DNA of 64,000 nucleotides. Origin: an uncultured Erysipelotrichaceae bacterium. Lineage in GTDB: Bacteria > Bacillota_I > Bacilli_A > RF39 > UBA660. The DNA lies in assembly GCA_902795975.1 (NCBI GenBank), contig CADBNE010000024.1, positions 14,653 to 78,652 of the forward strand, written 5' to 3'. The translations under genes and the position numbers were made by a program. Under the pieces are notes generated by a model. It was not told where the DNA came from. It did no database searches and saw only the letters and a program-made list of their open reading frames with translations. Shown here piece after piece: positions 53,834 through 62,138 of this stretch. Numbering within the stretch: the first letter of the stretch is position 1; each line of letters begins with the position of its first letter.

Positions 53834-55189
53834 TTATTTACCTAAACAAAATTGACTAAATAGTTGATCTATTAATTCTTCACTATAATTTTCACCAGTG
53901 ATTTCACCTAATAAATTCCATACTTCTTTTAAATCTATTTCTATCATATCTATAGGCATATTATTTTCTATACCTTTTTCAACATCATTTAATGAAGATA
54001 AAGCTCTTCTTAATAAGCTTATACTTCTAGCACTACTTAAATATGTATAATCACCTTTTTCAATTTCTTCTAAATTGAACATATTTTTTATTTCATCTTT
54101 TAAAATGTTTATACCTTCATTATTTAATGCTGAAATTTTTACTACTCTTTTTTCTTCCAACATTGATATATCTAATTTTTCTTCTAAATCTATTTTATTT
54201 ACTATAATAATACTCTTTTTATCTTTTATTTTATCAAGTATTTCCTTTTCATCATTAGTTAGTTCTTCATTATTATTAAGAACATATAATATTAAGTCTG
54301 CTTCATCAATTAATGAAATACTTTTTTTTACCCCAATACTTTCAACAATATCATCTGTTTCTCTAATACCTGCAGTATCTATCATATTTAACATAATTCC
54401 ATCAATAGATATATTTCCTTCTACTATATCTCTTGTTGTTCCAGCAACATCGGTAACTATAGCTTTTTCCTCATTAAGTAACCTATTTAATATACTGCTT
54501 TTTCCAACATTTGGTTTTCCAATAATTATAGTTTTAATACCATCTTTAATTAATTGTCCATTCTTTGATTCATTTAGTATTTTATTAATTTTTTCTCTTA
54601 TATTACTTATATTATTTTTTACCATATCAACAGTCATTACTTCAATATCTTCATATTCTGGATAATCAATATTTACTTCAATATTAGCTAATGTCATAGA
54701 TATTTCTTTTCTTAAATTACTTATTAATGATGAAACATCACCTGAAACCTGATTTACTGCTAAGGACATAGCTTTTTCAGTTTTAGCATTTATTAAATCC
54801 ATAACGGCTTCTGCTTCAATTAAATCTATTCTTCCATTCATAAATGCTCTTTTAGTAAACTCTCCTGGTTCAGCTAATCTACATCCATTAGTTAATAATA
54901 ATTCTAAAACCTTATTTGTTGTTGCTATACCTCCATGAACATTTATTTCTATAACATCTTCTCTTGTAAATGTTTTTGGAGCTCTCATAACAGATACTAA
55001 TACTTCATCTACTAATTTTTCATTATCATATATATATCCATAATTAATAGTATGTGATTCTACTTCCTTAAGATTTTTTCCTCTAAATATTTTACTTACT
55101 ATATCTAATGCATCATCACCACTAACTCTTACAATAGATATAGCCCCTACACCTAAAGCTGTCGAAATTGCAGCAATTGTATCGTTCAT
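53834..55189 (-). CDS. mnmE: tRNA modification GTPase MnmE
   Basis: GTPase of 451 residues, partner of MnmG in forming 5-substituted U34. The N-terminal tetrahydrofolate-binding domain starts TIAAISTALGVGAISIVRVSG; the G domain has GKPNVGKSSILNRL near 227, DTAGIRETDD and NKID; the C-terminus ends FCLGK, the conserved catalytic Cys motif. AAGGAGGTG precedes the ATG. It follows pta by 21 bases. Confidence 0.97.
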   Translation of the reverse strand: MNDTIAAISTALGVGAISIVRVSGDDALDIVSKIFRGKNLKEVESHTINYGYIYDNEKLVDEVLVSVMRAPKTFTREDVIEINVHGGIATTNKVLELLLTNGCRLAEPGEFTKRAFMNGRIDLIEAEAVMDLINAKTEKAMSLAVNQVSGDVSSLISNLRKEISMTLANIEVNIDYPEYEDIEVMTVDMVKNNISNIREKINKILNESKNGQLIKDGIKTIIIGKPNVGKSSILNRLLNEEKAIVTDVAGTTRDIVEGNISIDGIMLNMIDTAGIRETDDIVESIGVKKSISLIDEADLILYVLNNNEELTNDEKEILDKIKDKKSIIIVNKIDLEEKLDISMLEEKRVVKISALNNEGINILKDEIKNMFNLEEIEKGDYTYLSSARSISLLRRALSSLNDVEKGIENNMPIDMIEIDLKEVWNLLGEITGENYSEELIDQLFSQFCLGK

Positions 55190-55210
55190 TTTACACCTCC
55201 TTATTTATAA

Positions 55211-56185
55211 TTATTTTTCTACTTGTATAGCTGTAATAGCTATAACTCCTACTATATCTTCAACAAAACATCCACGTGATAAATCATTTATTGGAGCTGC
55301 AATACCTTGTGTAATTGGACCATATGCTTCTGCTTTTGCCAATCTTTGAACTAATTTATAACCAATATTTCCTGCATCTAAATCTGGAAAAATCAATACA
55401 TTAGCTTTACCAGCTACTTCACTTTCAGGTGCTTTACTACTTGCTATTTCTGGAATTATTGCTGCATCTAATTGTAATTCACCATCTATTTTATATTCAC
55501 TATATTTTTCTTTAGCAATTTTTGTTGCTTCAACAACTTTATCTACATCTACATGAGATGCACTACCTTTAGTAGAATGTGAAAGCATTGCAACTCTTGG
55601 TTCTGATTGAACTAGTAATTCAAAACTTTTTGCACTACTTCCTGCAATATCTGCTAATTTATCAGATGTAGGATTTTGTTCTAAACCACAATCTGAAAAT
55701 AAAAATACACCATTTTCTCCTAACTCACAATTAGGAACATTCATTAAAAAGAATGAAGAAACTAAATTTGTACCTGGTTTTGTTTTTATAATTTGTAATG
55801 CAGGTCTTAATGTATTTGCTGTTGAATGACAAGCACCACTTACTACACCATCTGCATATCCCATTTTTACTAACATACATGCAAAATACATATAATCATT
55901 TAACATTAATTCATGTGCTTTCTCTAAAGTCATTCCCTTTTCTTTTCTTAAATTATATAATTCATTTTCTAACTTTTCTGTTAATTCACTATTCTCAGGA
56001 TTAATTATTTCAATATTATATCCAGATAAATCAATAACTGGATTTCCTATTATAATGATTTCAGCTATGTTTTCAGAAGAAGCAATTTTCGCTGCCTCCA
56101 TTACCCTTTCATCCATACTTTCAGGTAAAACAATTTTTCTTTTATTTTTTTTTGCTCTATTTTTAATATTTGATATAAAACTCAT
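55211..56185 (-). CDS. pta: Phosphate acetyltransferase
   Basis: Enzyme of 324 residues converting acetyl-CoA and phosphate into acetyl phosphate, supporting ATP formation by acetate kinase. ATG 56185 is chosen with GGGAAGGTG upstream. KIVLPESMDERVMEAA, DGVVSGACHSTANTLRPALQ and HSTKGSASH are family motifs, and ANVLIFPDLDAGNIGYKLVQRLA is the C-terminal signature. Its place in the mnmE-khpB segment is unusual; pta is not a normal origin gene. ackA is not in the window. Confidence 0.95.
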   Translation of the reverse strand: MSFISNIKNRAKKNKRKIVLPESMDERVMEAAKIASSENIAEIIIIGNPVIDLSGYNIEIINPENSELTEKLENELYNLRKEKGMTLEKAHELMLNDYMYFACMLVKMGYADGVVSGACHSTANTLRPALQIIKTKPGTNLVSSFFLMNVPNCELGENGVFLFSDCGLEQNPTSDKLADIAGSSAKSFELLVQSEPRVAMLSHSTKGSASHVDVDKVVEATKIAKEKYSEYKIDGELQLDAAIIPEIASSKAPESEVAGKANVLIFPDLDAGNIGYKLVQRLAKAEAYGPITQGIAAPINDLSRGCFVEDIVGVIAITAIQVEK

Positions 56186-56259
56186 AAAACACCTTCCCAT
56201 TATATTTTAACAAAATAAATATTTTTTTTCATTATTAAAATTAAAATAAAAAGGAGAAA

Positions 56260-56856
56260 TTAATCTCCAATGTATTTAATAACTACACATCTATTTGGTT
56301 CTTCGCCAACACTTTCAGTAGTAACATTACTAAAATCACTTAATAATGCATGAACAATTCTTCTTTGATATGAGTTCATAGGATCTAATTTTGTATCAAT
56401 TTTTGTCTTTTGAACTTCTCTAACAATATTTTTAATTTGATATTCAAAACTTCTTAATTTTTTAGCTTTATAATTAGATGCATCAAGATTTACTTTTATA
56501 TCTATGTTTGTAAGATTTTTTAATGATTGTCTTAATAATTGTTGAATAGAATTTAAATTTTTTCCATCCTTCCCTATTAATATAGGATTATTATTAGAAA
56601 CCATAGTTACATTAAATATATTTTCCTCTTCTCTTACTTCTAAATTTAAATCTAAATTCATTTTTGAACAAATATTTTTTAAATAACTTTTAATATATTC
56701 AATGATATCTTCTTTTTTTATAACTTCTATTGAATATTTATCTTCACTTTCAACATTATTTATAAATAAATCACATGCATATGTATCTAATTCTTCAATA
56801 CATTTTGTTAAGCAATCCTCTTCATCTATTCCTTCATACTTATAAACTCTAATCAT
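56260..56856 (-). CDS. khpB: KhpB/Jag RNA-binding protein
   Basis: Protein of 198 residues. The Jag N-terminal domain (about 1-55) is followed by a KH domain with ILIGKDGKNLNSIQQLL and an R3H domain with DPMNSYQRRIVHALLSDF. In Streptococcus and others KhpA-KhpB binds RNAs that control cell division and envelope genes. It starts 1 base after the yidC stop and overlaps nothing. AAGGAG upstream. Confidence 0.95.
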   Translation of the reverse strand: MIRVYKYEGIDEEDCLTKCIEELDTYACDLFINNVESEDKYSIEVIKKEDIIEYIKSYLKNICSKMNLDLNLEVREEENIFNVTMVSNNNPILIGKDGKNLNSIQQLLRQSLKNLTNIDIKVNLDASNYKAKKLRSFEYQIKNIVREVQKTKIDTKLDPMNSYQRRIVHALLSDFSNVTTESVGEEPNRCVVIKYIGD

Positions 56857-56857
56857 A

Positions 56858-57862
56858 CTACTTTCTCCTTTTAACTAATAAATTTTGGATAATTGTAAAT
56901 GTACTATTAGTTATCCAATATAAAATAATTGCTGATGACATTGAAAATGACATAAATACAATCATAAACATCATAAATATCATCATATATTTCATTTGCT
57001 TTTCTTGGTCCTTATTCATACTAGCACCACTATTAAGCTTAAATGAGAAGAATGTAGTTACTGCTACTAAAATAGGTAATATAATATATAACCAGTGTCC
57101 TTTTCCCATTGCTTTTAAAGGTGCTGTTGATAATTCAAATACTAAGAATTTATCTTCAAATAAAGCAGGTAATCTATATAATGATTCATAGAATGCAAAG
57201 AATAATGGTATTTGAATAAATCCAAATAAACATCCTGACATTGGATTGATTCCATATTTTTTATAAATAGCCATCATTTCTTGATTCTTTTCCATCATAC
57301 TTTGTTGGTCATTTTTATTTGCATATTTCTTTTCTAATTTTGATAATTCTGGACCAGCCTTTTTCATACCTTCAGATTGTTTTGCAGTTTTTAATGTAAC
57401 TGGATACATTAAAAGTCTAATTGCAAATGTTGTAATAATAATAGCTAATCCATAATTTTTTACTAACATCCCTATTTTAATAATTATCCATGTTAATGGT
57501 TTAATAAATAAACTATTCCAAATTCCTTCATATCCACCACTTGTTACTTTAAATTTATCACAAGGAACTAATTCATCAACATCAACAAGTGATTTCATTT
57601 TCTTATCATAATTCTTTTTTGTAATTTCTTTTGCTTCAAGTTGCTTATCATATTTTGCTACTAAATCATCTTTTGTTTTTCTATACAATTTTAATATATC
57701 TTCATCTGTTGGCTTACACATTATATTAGCCGGAAGATTTTGTCCTGTTTCTTCATTTACTACTACTTTATTATCTGCATCTTTTAAATTTTTTGTACAT
57801 CCTGTAGCAGTTAAAAGAAGAATTCCTACTAGAACAACAAATATTTTTCTACTTTTCTTCAT
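56858..57862 (-). CDS. yidC: YidC/Oxa1 membrane protein insertase (lipoprotein type)
   Basis: Membrane insertase of 334 residues from ATG 57862 (AAGGAG 7 bases upstream). The N-terminal lipobox LLLTATGC gives a lipidated cysteine, as in Gram-positive YidC1/SpoIIIJ. Five hydrophobic helices follow; WNSLFIKPLTWIIIKIG, KKYGINPMSGCLFGFIQIPLFFAFYESLYR and the final RR-K tail are family motifs. A SpoIIIJ-like role in sporulation is possible but not shown. rnpA-yidC overlap by 14 bases. Confidence 0.96.
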   Translation of the reverse strand: MKKSRKIFVVLVGILLLTATGCTKNLKDADNKVVVNEETGQNLPANIMCKPTDEDILKLYRKTKDDLVAKYDKQLEAKEITKKNYDKKMKSLVDVDELVPCDKFKVTSGGYEGIWNSLFIKPLTWIIIKIGMLVKNYGLAIIITTFAIRLLMYPVTLKTAKQSEGMKKAGPELSKLEKKYANKNDQQSMMEKNQEMMAIYKKYGINPMSGCLFGFIQIPLFFAFYESLYRLPALFEDKFLVFELSTAPLKAMGKGHWLYIILPILVAVTTFFSFKLNSGASMNKDQEKQMKYMMIFMMFMIVFMSFSMSSAIILYWITNSTFTIIQNLLVKRRK

Positions 57863-58199
57863 TGGCACTCTCCTTATATATATTTAAGCTTGAAAAAGCT
57901 CGGTAGAGATTATTAGACATTTCATCAAAAGTTCTATCCAAAATTCCCTTGCCTACTATTATAATACAATTAAATCCTTTTTGATAGTCTTTTTTATCAA
58001 CGATTGATTTTAACTGTCTCTTTATTTTATTTCTTGTAACAGCATGCCCTATTTTTTTTCCAATTGAAAAACCAAACTTATAAATATCATCATTATTTCT
58101 TTCTATATATATTATATAGTCCTTATATTTATATGGTCTATTCTCTTTAATTATTCTATTAAAGTCATAACTGTTCTTTAGAATATTACATTTTTTCAT
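57849..58199 (-). CDS. rnpA: Ribonuclease P protein component
   Basis: Basic RNase P protein of 116 residues, which helps the RNA subunit bind pre-tRNA. FGFSIGKKIGHAVTRNKIKRQLKSIV contains the conserved RNR-like motif; the N-terminal ILKNSYDFNRIIKENRPYKYKDY fits. AGGAGTATATAAT precedes the ATG. The RNase P RNA gene is not in the window. Confidence 0.96.
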   Translation of the reverse strand: MKKCNILKNSYDFNRIIKENRPYKYKDYIIYIERNNDDIYKFGFSIGKKIGHAVTRNKIKRQLKSIVDKKDYQKGFNCIIIVGKGILDRTFDEMSNNLYRAFSSLNIYKESANEEK

Positions 58200-58215
58200 A
58201 TTATATACTCCTAAA

Positions 58216-58242
58216 CAAAAAATCCACTGACGAATCAGCGGA
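58216..58242 (-). terminator. Hairpin between rpmH and rnpA
   Basis: TCCGCTGA and TCAGTGGA with a TTCG tetraloop, followed by six T on the minus strand, 7 bases after the rpmH stop. It probably ends part of the transcripts, lowering rnpA below L34. Confidence 0.8.
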
Positions 58243-58247
58243 ATAAA

Positions 58248-58370
58248 TTAATGAGATAATACTTTACGTCCTTTTCTTCTTCTACTATTTATAATTTTAG
58301 TTTTCATACGTGCCATGAATCCCATTTTTTTACTTTTTCTATGATTATTTGGTTGATAAGTTCTCTTCAT
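58248..58370 (-). CDS. rpmH: 50S ribosomal protein L34
   Basis: Ribosomal protein of 40 residues, starting [20 protein letters not shown] and ending [12 protein letters not shown]34 is usually 44 residues; here the central segment after RMKTK is four residues shorter. GGAGGTG is 6 bases before the ATG at 58370. It is the last leftward gene before oriC, as in most Bacilli. Confidence 0.95.
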   Translation of the reverse strand: MKRTYQPNNHRKSKKMGFMARMKTKIINSRRRKGRKVLSH

Positions 58371-58415
58371 TATTAACACCTCCAATTTTTTTTATAATTT
58401 CTGCTTGCTTTATAG

Positions 58416-58444
58416 ATTATATATTGTTTTTAACATTTTGTCAA
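58416..58444 (-). promoter_or_regulatory. Promoter of rpmH
   Basis: Consensus TTGACA and TATAAT with 17-base spacing, 45 bases upstream of the ATG. It directly abuts the DnaA-box region. Confidence 0.75.
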
Positions 58445-58774
58445 ACATAAACATTTTGTAATATGTGCATAAACATCCAAAATTAGCTTATGCACATAGT
58501 TATGCACATTTTTTACACAATTTTGATATTATTTTTTAAAATAAGTGCAAAGTTATGCACATTTTTGTGCATAACTTTTACACACAATTTTTTTTATGTT
58601 CATAACAAAATCACATTTTTGTGCATAACTTAATTAAGGTATAAATTATAAAGGGAAGTTGATGTGCATAAAATGTGGAAAAATAAATTATGCACATTTT
58701 TTATATTTTTCTTTAATTTTTAATTCAAATAGTGTAGAATATAATTGTATTAAAAGTTCATTGGAGGTGATAAA
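58445..58774 (+). other. Replication origin oriC, region upstream of dnaA
   Basis: At least eight exact TTATGCACA/TGTGCATAA DnaA boxes: 58464-58472(-), 58488-58496(+), 58500-58508(+), 58553-58561(+), 58566-58574(-), 58620-58628(-), 58663-58671(-), 58688-58696(+), plus variants (TGTTCATAA at 58597). The flanks are nearly pure A/T. The region from 58697 to 58774 would be a possible unwinding element and holds the dnaA promoter (TAGAAT/TATAAT near 58735). rpmH and dnaA diverge across it. I saw no DnaA-trio with certainty. Confidence 0.85.
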
Positions 58775-60124
58775 GTGGATAAAGAAAAGCTATGGAATTC
58801 ATTTTTAGAAAAAATAAAAGGTCAAATAAATGATATTTCATACGAAACATGGTTTTTAGAATCTAAATTAATATATTTAAAGGATGATGTTGCTAAAATA
58901 TTAGTTCCAACATTAGTTCATAAAAAGCAATTGTCAACAATCTATCTTGATTTAATACAAGAAAACTTTGCTGAATTAACAGATACAAACTTTAAATTCG
59001 AAATATTAATTGAAGAAGAACTTGAAAACAATGTAATAATTGATACTGATGAAATAGGGGTTCCAAATGAAAAATACGAGTCAAACCTTGATCCAAAATT
59101 AAGTTTTGATACATTTATCATAGGTAAAACAAATAAATTTGCTGCCACAAGTGCATTAGCTGTTGCAGAACAACCTGGAAATATGTACAATCCATTATTT
59201 ATATATGGTTCAAGTGGACTTGGAAAAACACACTTAATGCATGCAATAGGGAACTATATAATGCAAAATAGTCACAAAAAGGTATTATATATTCCTTGTG
59301 ATAAATTTGTTTCAGATTTTGTGGAAATATGTAGAAAAAATCCAAATGATAATAATAAAGAAGCAACTAGACAATTTAAAAATAAATATAGAGATATAGA
59401 TGTATTATTAATAGATGATATACATAATTTAGTTGGTGCTGTTAATGCACAACAAGAATTCTTTAACACTTTTAATGAATTATATAGTAATAATAAACAA
59501 ATAGTAATTTCCTCAGACAGATCGCCTGAAGATATAAAAAAACTAGAGGAACGTTTAAAAACAAGATTTACTATGGGATTACAAATTGATATTTTACCAC
59601 CAGAATTTGAACTAAGAATGAATATATTAAATAAAAAGCTTGAACAACAAGACTTAAAAGATAAATTCCCTGAAGATGTAAAAGAATATATAGCAAGCAA
59701 TTGCGTAGGGGATGTAAGGAAACTTGAAGGAGCAATAACTAGGGTATTTGCGTTTGCTACAATTATGAACGATGAAGCAATAACATTAGATTTAGCAATA
59801 GATGCTTTAAAAGATTTCTTTCAAATAAGAATAGTTGCTAAAAATAAAATAGACCAAGTCATTCAATTAGTAAGTGATAATTATAATATTACTCCTGAAG
59901 ACTTAAGAAGTAAGAAAAAAACTAATAATATAGCAATACCAAGACAAATAGCTATGTATATATGTAGGGTTTATCTTGAAGAAAATCTTACAAAAATAGG
60001 AATAGAGTTTGGTGGAAAAAATCATACAACAGTTATGCACGCTGTTGATAAAATAAAAGATGAAATTTTAAAAGATGAAGCATTAAGTAATGAAATACAA
60101 AAAATTATTAATAAAATAAAATAA
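58775..60124 (+). CDS. dnaA: Chromosomal replication initiator DnaA
   Basis: Initiator ATPase of 449 residues, GTG start at 58775 with GGAGGTGATAAA upstream. Domain I (DKEKLWNSFLEKIKG), AAA+ domain III with GSSGLGKTHLMHAIGN (Walker A, about 146) and LLIDDIHNLVG (Walker B), and DNA-binding domain IV with GGKNHTTVMHAVDKI. Domain II is short. The box-binding helix is conserved, so the preference for TTATGCACA over TTATCCACA is notable. Confidence 0.98.
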   Translation: MDKEKLWNSFLEKIKGQINDISYETWFLESKLIYLKDDVAKILVPTLVHKKQLSTIYLDLIQENFAELTDTNFKFEILIEEELENNVIIDTDEIGVPNEKYESNLDPKLSFDTFIIGKTNKFAATSALAVAEQPGNMYNPLFIYGSSGLGKTHLMHAIGNYIMQNSHKKVLYIPCDKFVSDFVEICRKNPNDNNKEATRQFKNKYRDIDVLLIDDIHNLVGAVNAQQEFFNTFNELYSNNKQIVISSDRSPEDIKKLEERLKTRFTMGLQIDILPPEFELRMNILNKKLEQQDLKDKFPEDVKEYIASNCVGDVRKLEGAITRVFAFATIMNDEAITLDLAIDALKDFFQIRIVAKNKIDQVIQLVSDNYNITPEDLRSKKKTNNIAIPRQIAMYICRVYLEENLTKIGIEFGGKNHTTVMHAVDKIKDEILKDEALSNEIQKIINKIK

Positions 60125-60145
60125 TTCAATGTTCATAACTTTAAA

Positions 60146-60219
60146 TTATGCACAATTTATGCACATACATTTTGCCCTTATAAATAAAGGTGTGCATAAA
60201 GTTATGCACATTATGCACA
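60146..60219 (+). promoter_or_regulatory. DnaA-box cluster between dnaA and dnaN
   Basis: Exact TTATGCACA at 60146-60154, 60157-60165, 60202-60210, 60211-60219 (+) and TGTGCATAA at 60191-60199, plus TTATACACA at 60262-60270. In Bacillus the dnaA-dnaN gap is the second half of a bipartite origin. A dnaN promoter could lie in the following 40 bases, but I do not see a convincing one. Confidence 0.8.
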
Positions 60220-60269
60220 TTAATAATAATAATATATATATTTATATAAAAAAGAAAGAGGTTATACAC

Positions 60270-61391
60270 ATGAAATTAAAAATTCAACAAAAAATATTAA
60301 TGGAACATTTAAACTATGCAATAAAGGGAATTTCAAATAAGAATTTAATACCTATTTTAAACTGTATAAAATTTGATTTACAAAATGATGGTTTATACTT
60401 AATGAGTACAGATAATGAAATAGCAATAAAAACATTTATAGATAAAGATAAAATTGATGCTATAGAAGAAACAGGAGAGATAGTTATCTCTGGGAAATAT
60501 ATTTATGATATAATAAGAAAGATGGGAAATGAAGTTATAAACATAGAAGAAGTAATTGATTCTCAAATTTTAATTACTACACAAACATCTTCATTTAAAT
60601 TAAATTGTAATAATGTAAGTGAATTTCCTAATATTGATTTAGAATTTAGTAAAAATCCTATAATTGTTAATCAACAACAATTTAAAAAAACTATAAATCA
60701 AACAATTTTTGCAACATCAACACAAGAATCAAGACCTGTATTAACTGGTATTAACTTTAAAATTAAAGATAATAATTTAGTTTGTACAGCAACTGATTCA
60801 TATAGATTAGCTTGTAAAGAAATTAATTTATCTAATGATAAAGTTGAGGATGTAGATATAATTGTTCCTGCAAGAAATATAATAGAGGTAGTTAAATTAT
60901 TAAATAATGATGAAGAAAATATTGAAATGCATATTTTTGCAAATAAAGTAATATTTAATTTTAATAGTATAACAATGATGACAAGATTAATTAATGGAAA
61001 TTATCCTGATACATCTAAATTAATACCTGAAGATTTTAGTTTAATTATAAAAGTTAATTTAAATAATTTTTATAATGCAATTGATAGAGCATCATTATTA
61101 ACAAATGAAGAAGAAAAAAATATTATTAAATTAGAAACAAAAGATGATTTCTTAATAATTTCATCAAATATTCCTGAAATAGGAAATGTTGAAGAAAAAG
61201 TAGAATTACTTGAAAAAGTAGATAATAATATTAAAATTGCTTTCTCATCTAAATATATGATGGATGCTATTAGAGTTTTTGAAGGAAAAGATATAGCACT
61301 TAAATTTAATGGTGAAATTAAACCAATAATAATTGATGATGCAGAGGGTAGTAATTTAATTCAATTAATATTACCAATTAGAACTTATTAG
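60270..61391 (+). CDS. dnaN: DNA polymerase III beta clamp
   Basis: Sliding clamp of 373 residues from ATG 60270 (AAGAAAGAGG upstream). The longer frame to 60129 passes through DnaA boxes and is not expected. Three clamp domains are visible: MKLKIQQKILMEHLNYAIKG, then QESRPVLTGINFKI with TATDSYRLACKEI, then the C-terminal LILPIRTY. It tethers polymerase to DNA. It ends in a terminator made of DnaA boxes. Confidence 0.97.
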   Translation: MKLKIQQKILMEHLNYAIKGISNKNLIPILNCIKFDLQNDGLYLMSTDNEIAIKTFIDKDKIDAIEETGEIVISGKYIYDIIRKMGNEVINIEEVIDSQILITTQTSSFKLNCNNVSEFPNIDLEFSKNPIIVNQQQFKKTINQTIFATSTQESRPVLTGINFKIKDNNLVCTATDSYRLACKEINLSNDKVEDVDIIVPARNIIEVVKLLNNDEENIEMHIFANKVIFNFNSITMMTRLINGNYPDTSKLIPEDFSLIIKVNLNNFYNAIDRASLLTNEEEKNIIKLETKDDFLIISSNIPEIGNVEEKVELLEKVDNNIKIAFSSKYMMDAIRVFEGKDIALKFNGEIKPIIIDDAEGSNLIQLILPIRTY

Positions 61392-61395
61392 AATA

Positions 61396-61436
61396 AAAAG
61401 TTATGCACACTTTTTAAAATGTGCATAACTTTTTTT
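61396..61436 (+). terminator. dnaN terminator built from two inverted DnaA boxes
   Basis: AAAGTTATGCACA (box 61401-61409) and TGTGCATAACTTT (box 61420-61428) form a perfect 13-base-pair stem followed by seven T. A further TGTGCATAA is at 61455-61463. Confidence 0.8.
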
Positions 61437-61568
61437 ATACGTTAAATTAATTAATGTGCATAACTTTTGCACATTTTTTTAAATTTATTTTTTTATTCGA
61501 CTTTTTTCCACATTTTTCGACATATTGTTATGGTATAAGAAAAGTGTTTATTTTGATGGGGGGATTTT

Positions 61569-62024
61569 ATGTTAGAAGATTATGAAATAAACGTCGATAC
61601 AATAGCAATTGTACCTGTAGATGATTATGTATCAAAAGTGTATGAGAAAGAAGAAGAATATATTGTTAATCAAAGTACTAATAAAATAATAGAGAATAAT
61701 TGTAAATTTTATGGTAGTTCATATAAGGGGAGATGTGAAGGAACTAAGTTTTTAACAGGAATTAAGTCAAAATTTCCTATTATCATTGAAGAATCAAGAA
61801 ATATTATATTTTTTCCTACAGGTTCAATTAGAAACAATAATAATTCTTGGATAGCACTTAACCATATAAAAGATTATAAAAAAACATATTATGGTTGTAA
61901 TATTACCTTTTTAAATAATAAAATTTTACCTTTAGATATATCAATGTATTCATTTGATAATCAATACTACAGGGCTACAATGCTAAAATCGAAATTAAAT
62001 GATAAAAAAAGCTTCAAAATCTGA
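61569..62024 (+). CDS. comK: ComK-like competence transcription factor
   Basis: Protein of 151 residues resembling Bacillus ComK, which binds AT-rich boxes and turns on DNA-uptake genes. YEINVDTIAIVPVDD is the usual start; CKFYGSSYKGRCEGTKFLTG and SKFPIIIEESRNIIFFPTGS are the core motifs; FDNQYYRATMLKSKLND is the C-terminal helix. It lacks the last 30 or so residues of Bacillus ComK, the part that binds MecA, so control could differ. GGGGGGATTTT is a strong site. It replaces yaaA in the dnaN-recF gap. Confidence 0.85.
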   Translation: MLEDYEINVDTIAIVPVDDYVSKVYEKEEEYIVNQSTNKIIENNCKFYGSSYKGRCEGTKFLTGIKSKFPIIIEESRNIIFFPTGSIRNNNNSWIALNHIKDYKKTYYGCNITFLNNKILPLDISMYSFDNQYYRATMLKSKLNDKKSFKI

Positions 62025-62040
62025 AGTTTTTTTCTTTTTT
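62008..62040 (+). terminator. Terminator of comK
   Basis: CTTCA and TGAAG form a short stem (with AAGCTTC extensions) followed by eight T; the stop codon is inside. Confidence 0.65.
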
Positions 62041-62052
62041 TATGGCATTCTG

Positions 62053-62061
62053 TGGTATAAT
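62053..62061 (+). promoter_or_regulatory. Extended -10 promoter of recF-gyrB
   Basis: TGGTATAAT, about 78 bases before the recF start; the leader has no further known element. Confidence 0.5.
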
Positions 62062-62138
62062 ATTACTTGTGTATAGGAGTATTAGTTTTTGTTAAAAATT
62101 CAAAATTGACTACTTAAAACAAAAAAAAGAGGGATATT

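Noticed and set aside
60129..60269. N-terminal extension of DnaN
   Set aside because: The frame is open, but it translates DnaA boxes (repeated MHIH-type peptides) and the SD lies before the ATG at 60270.
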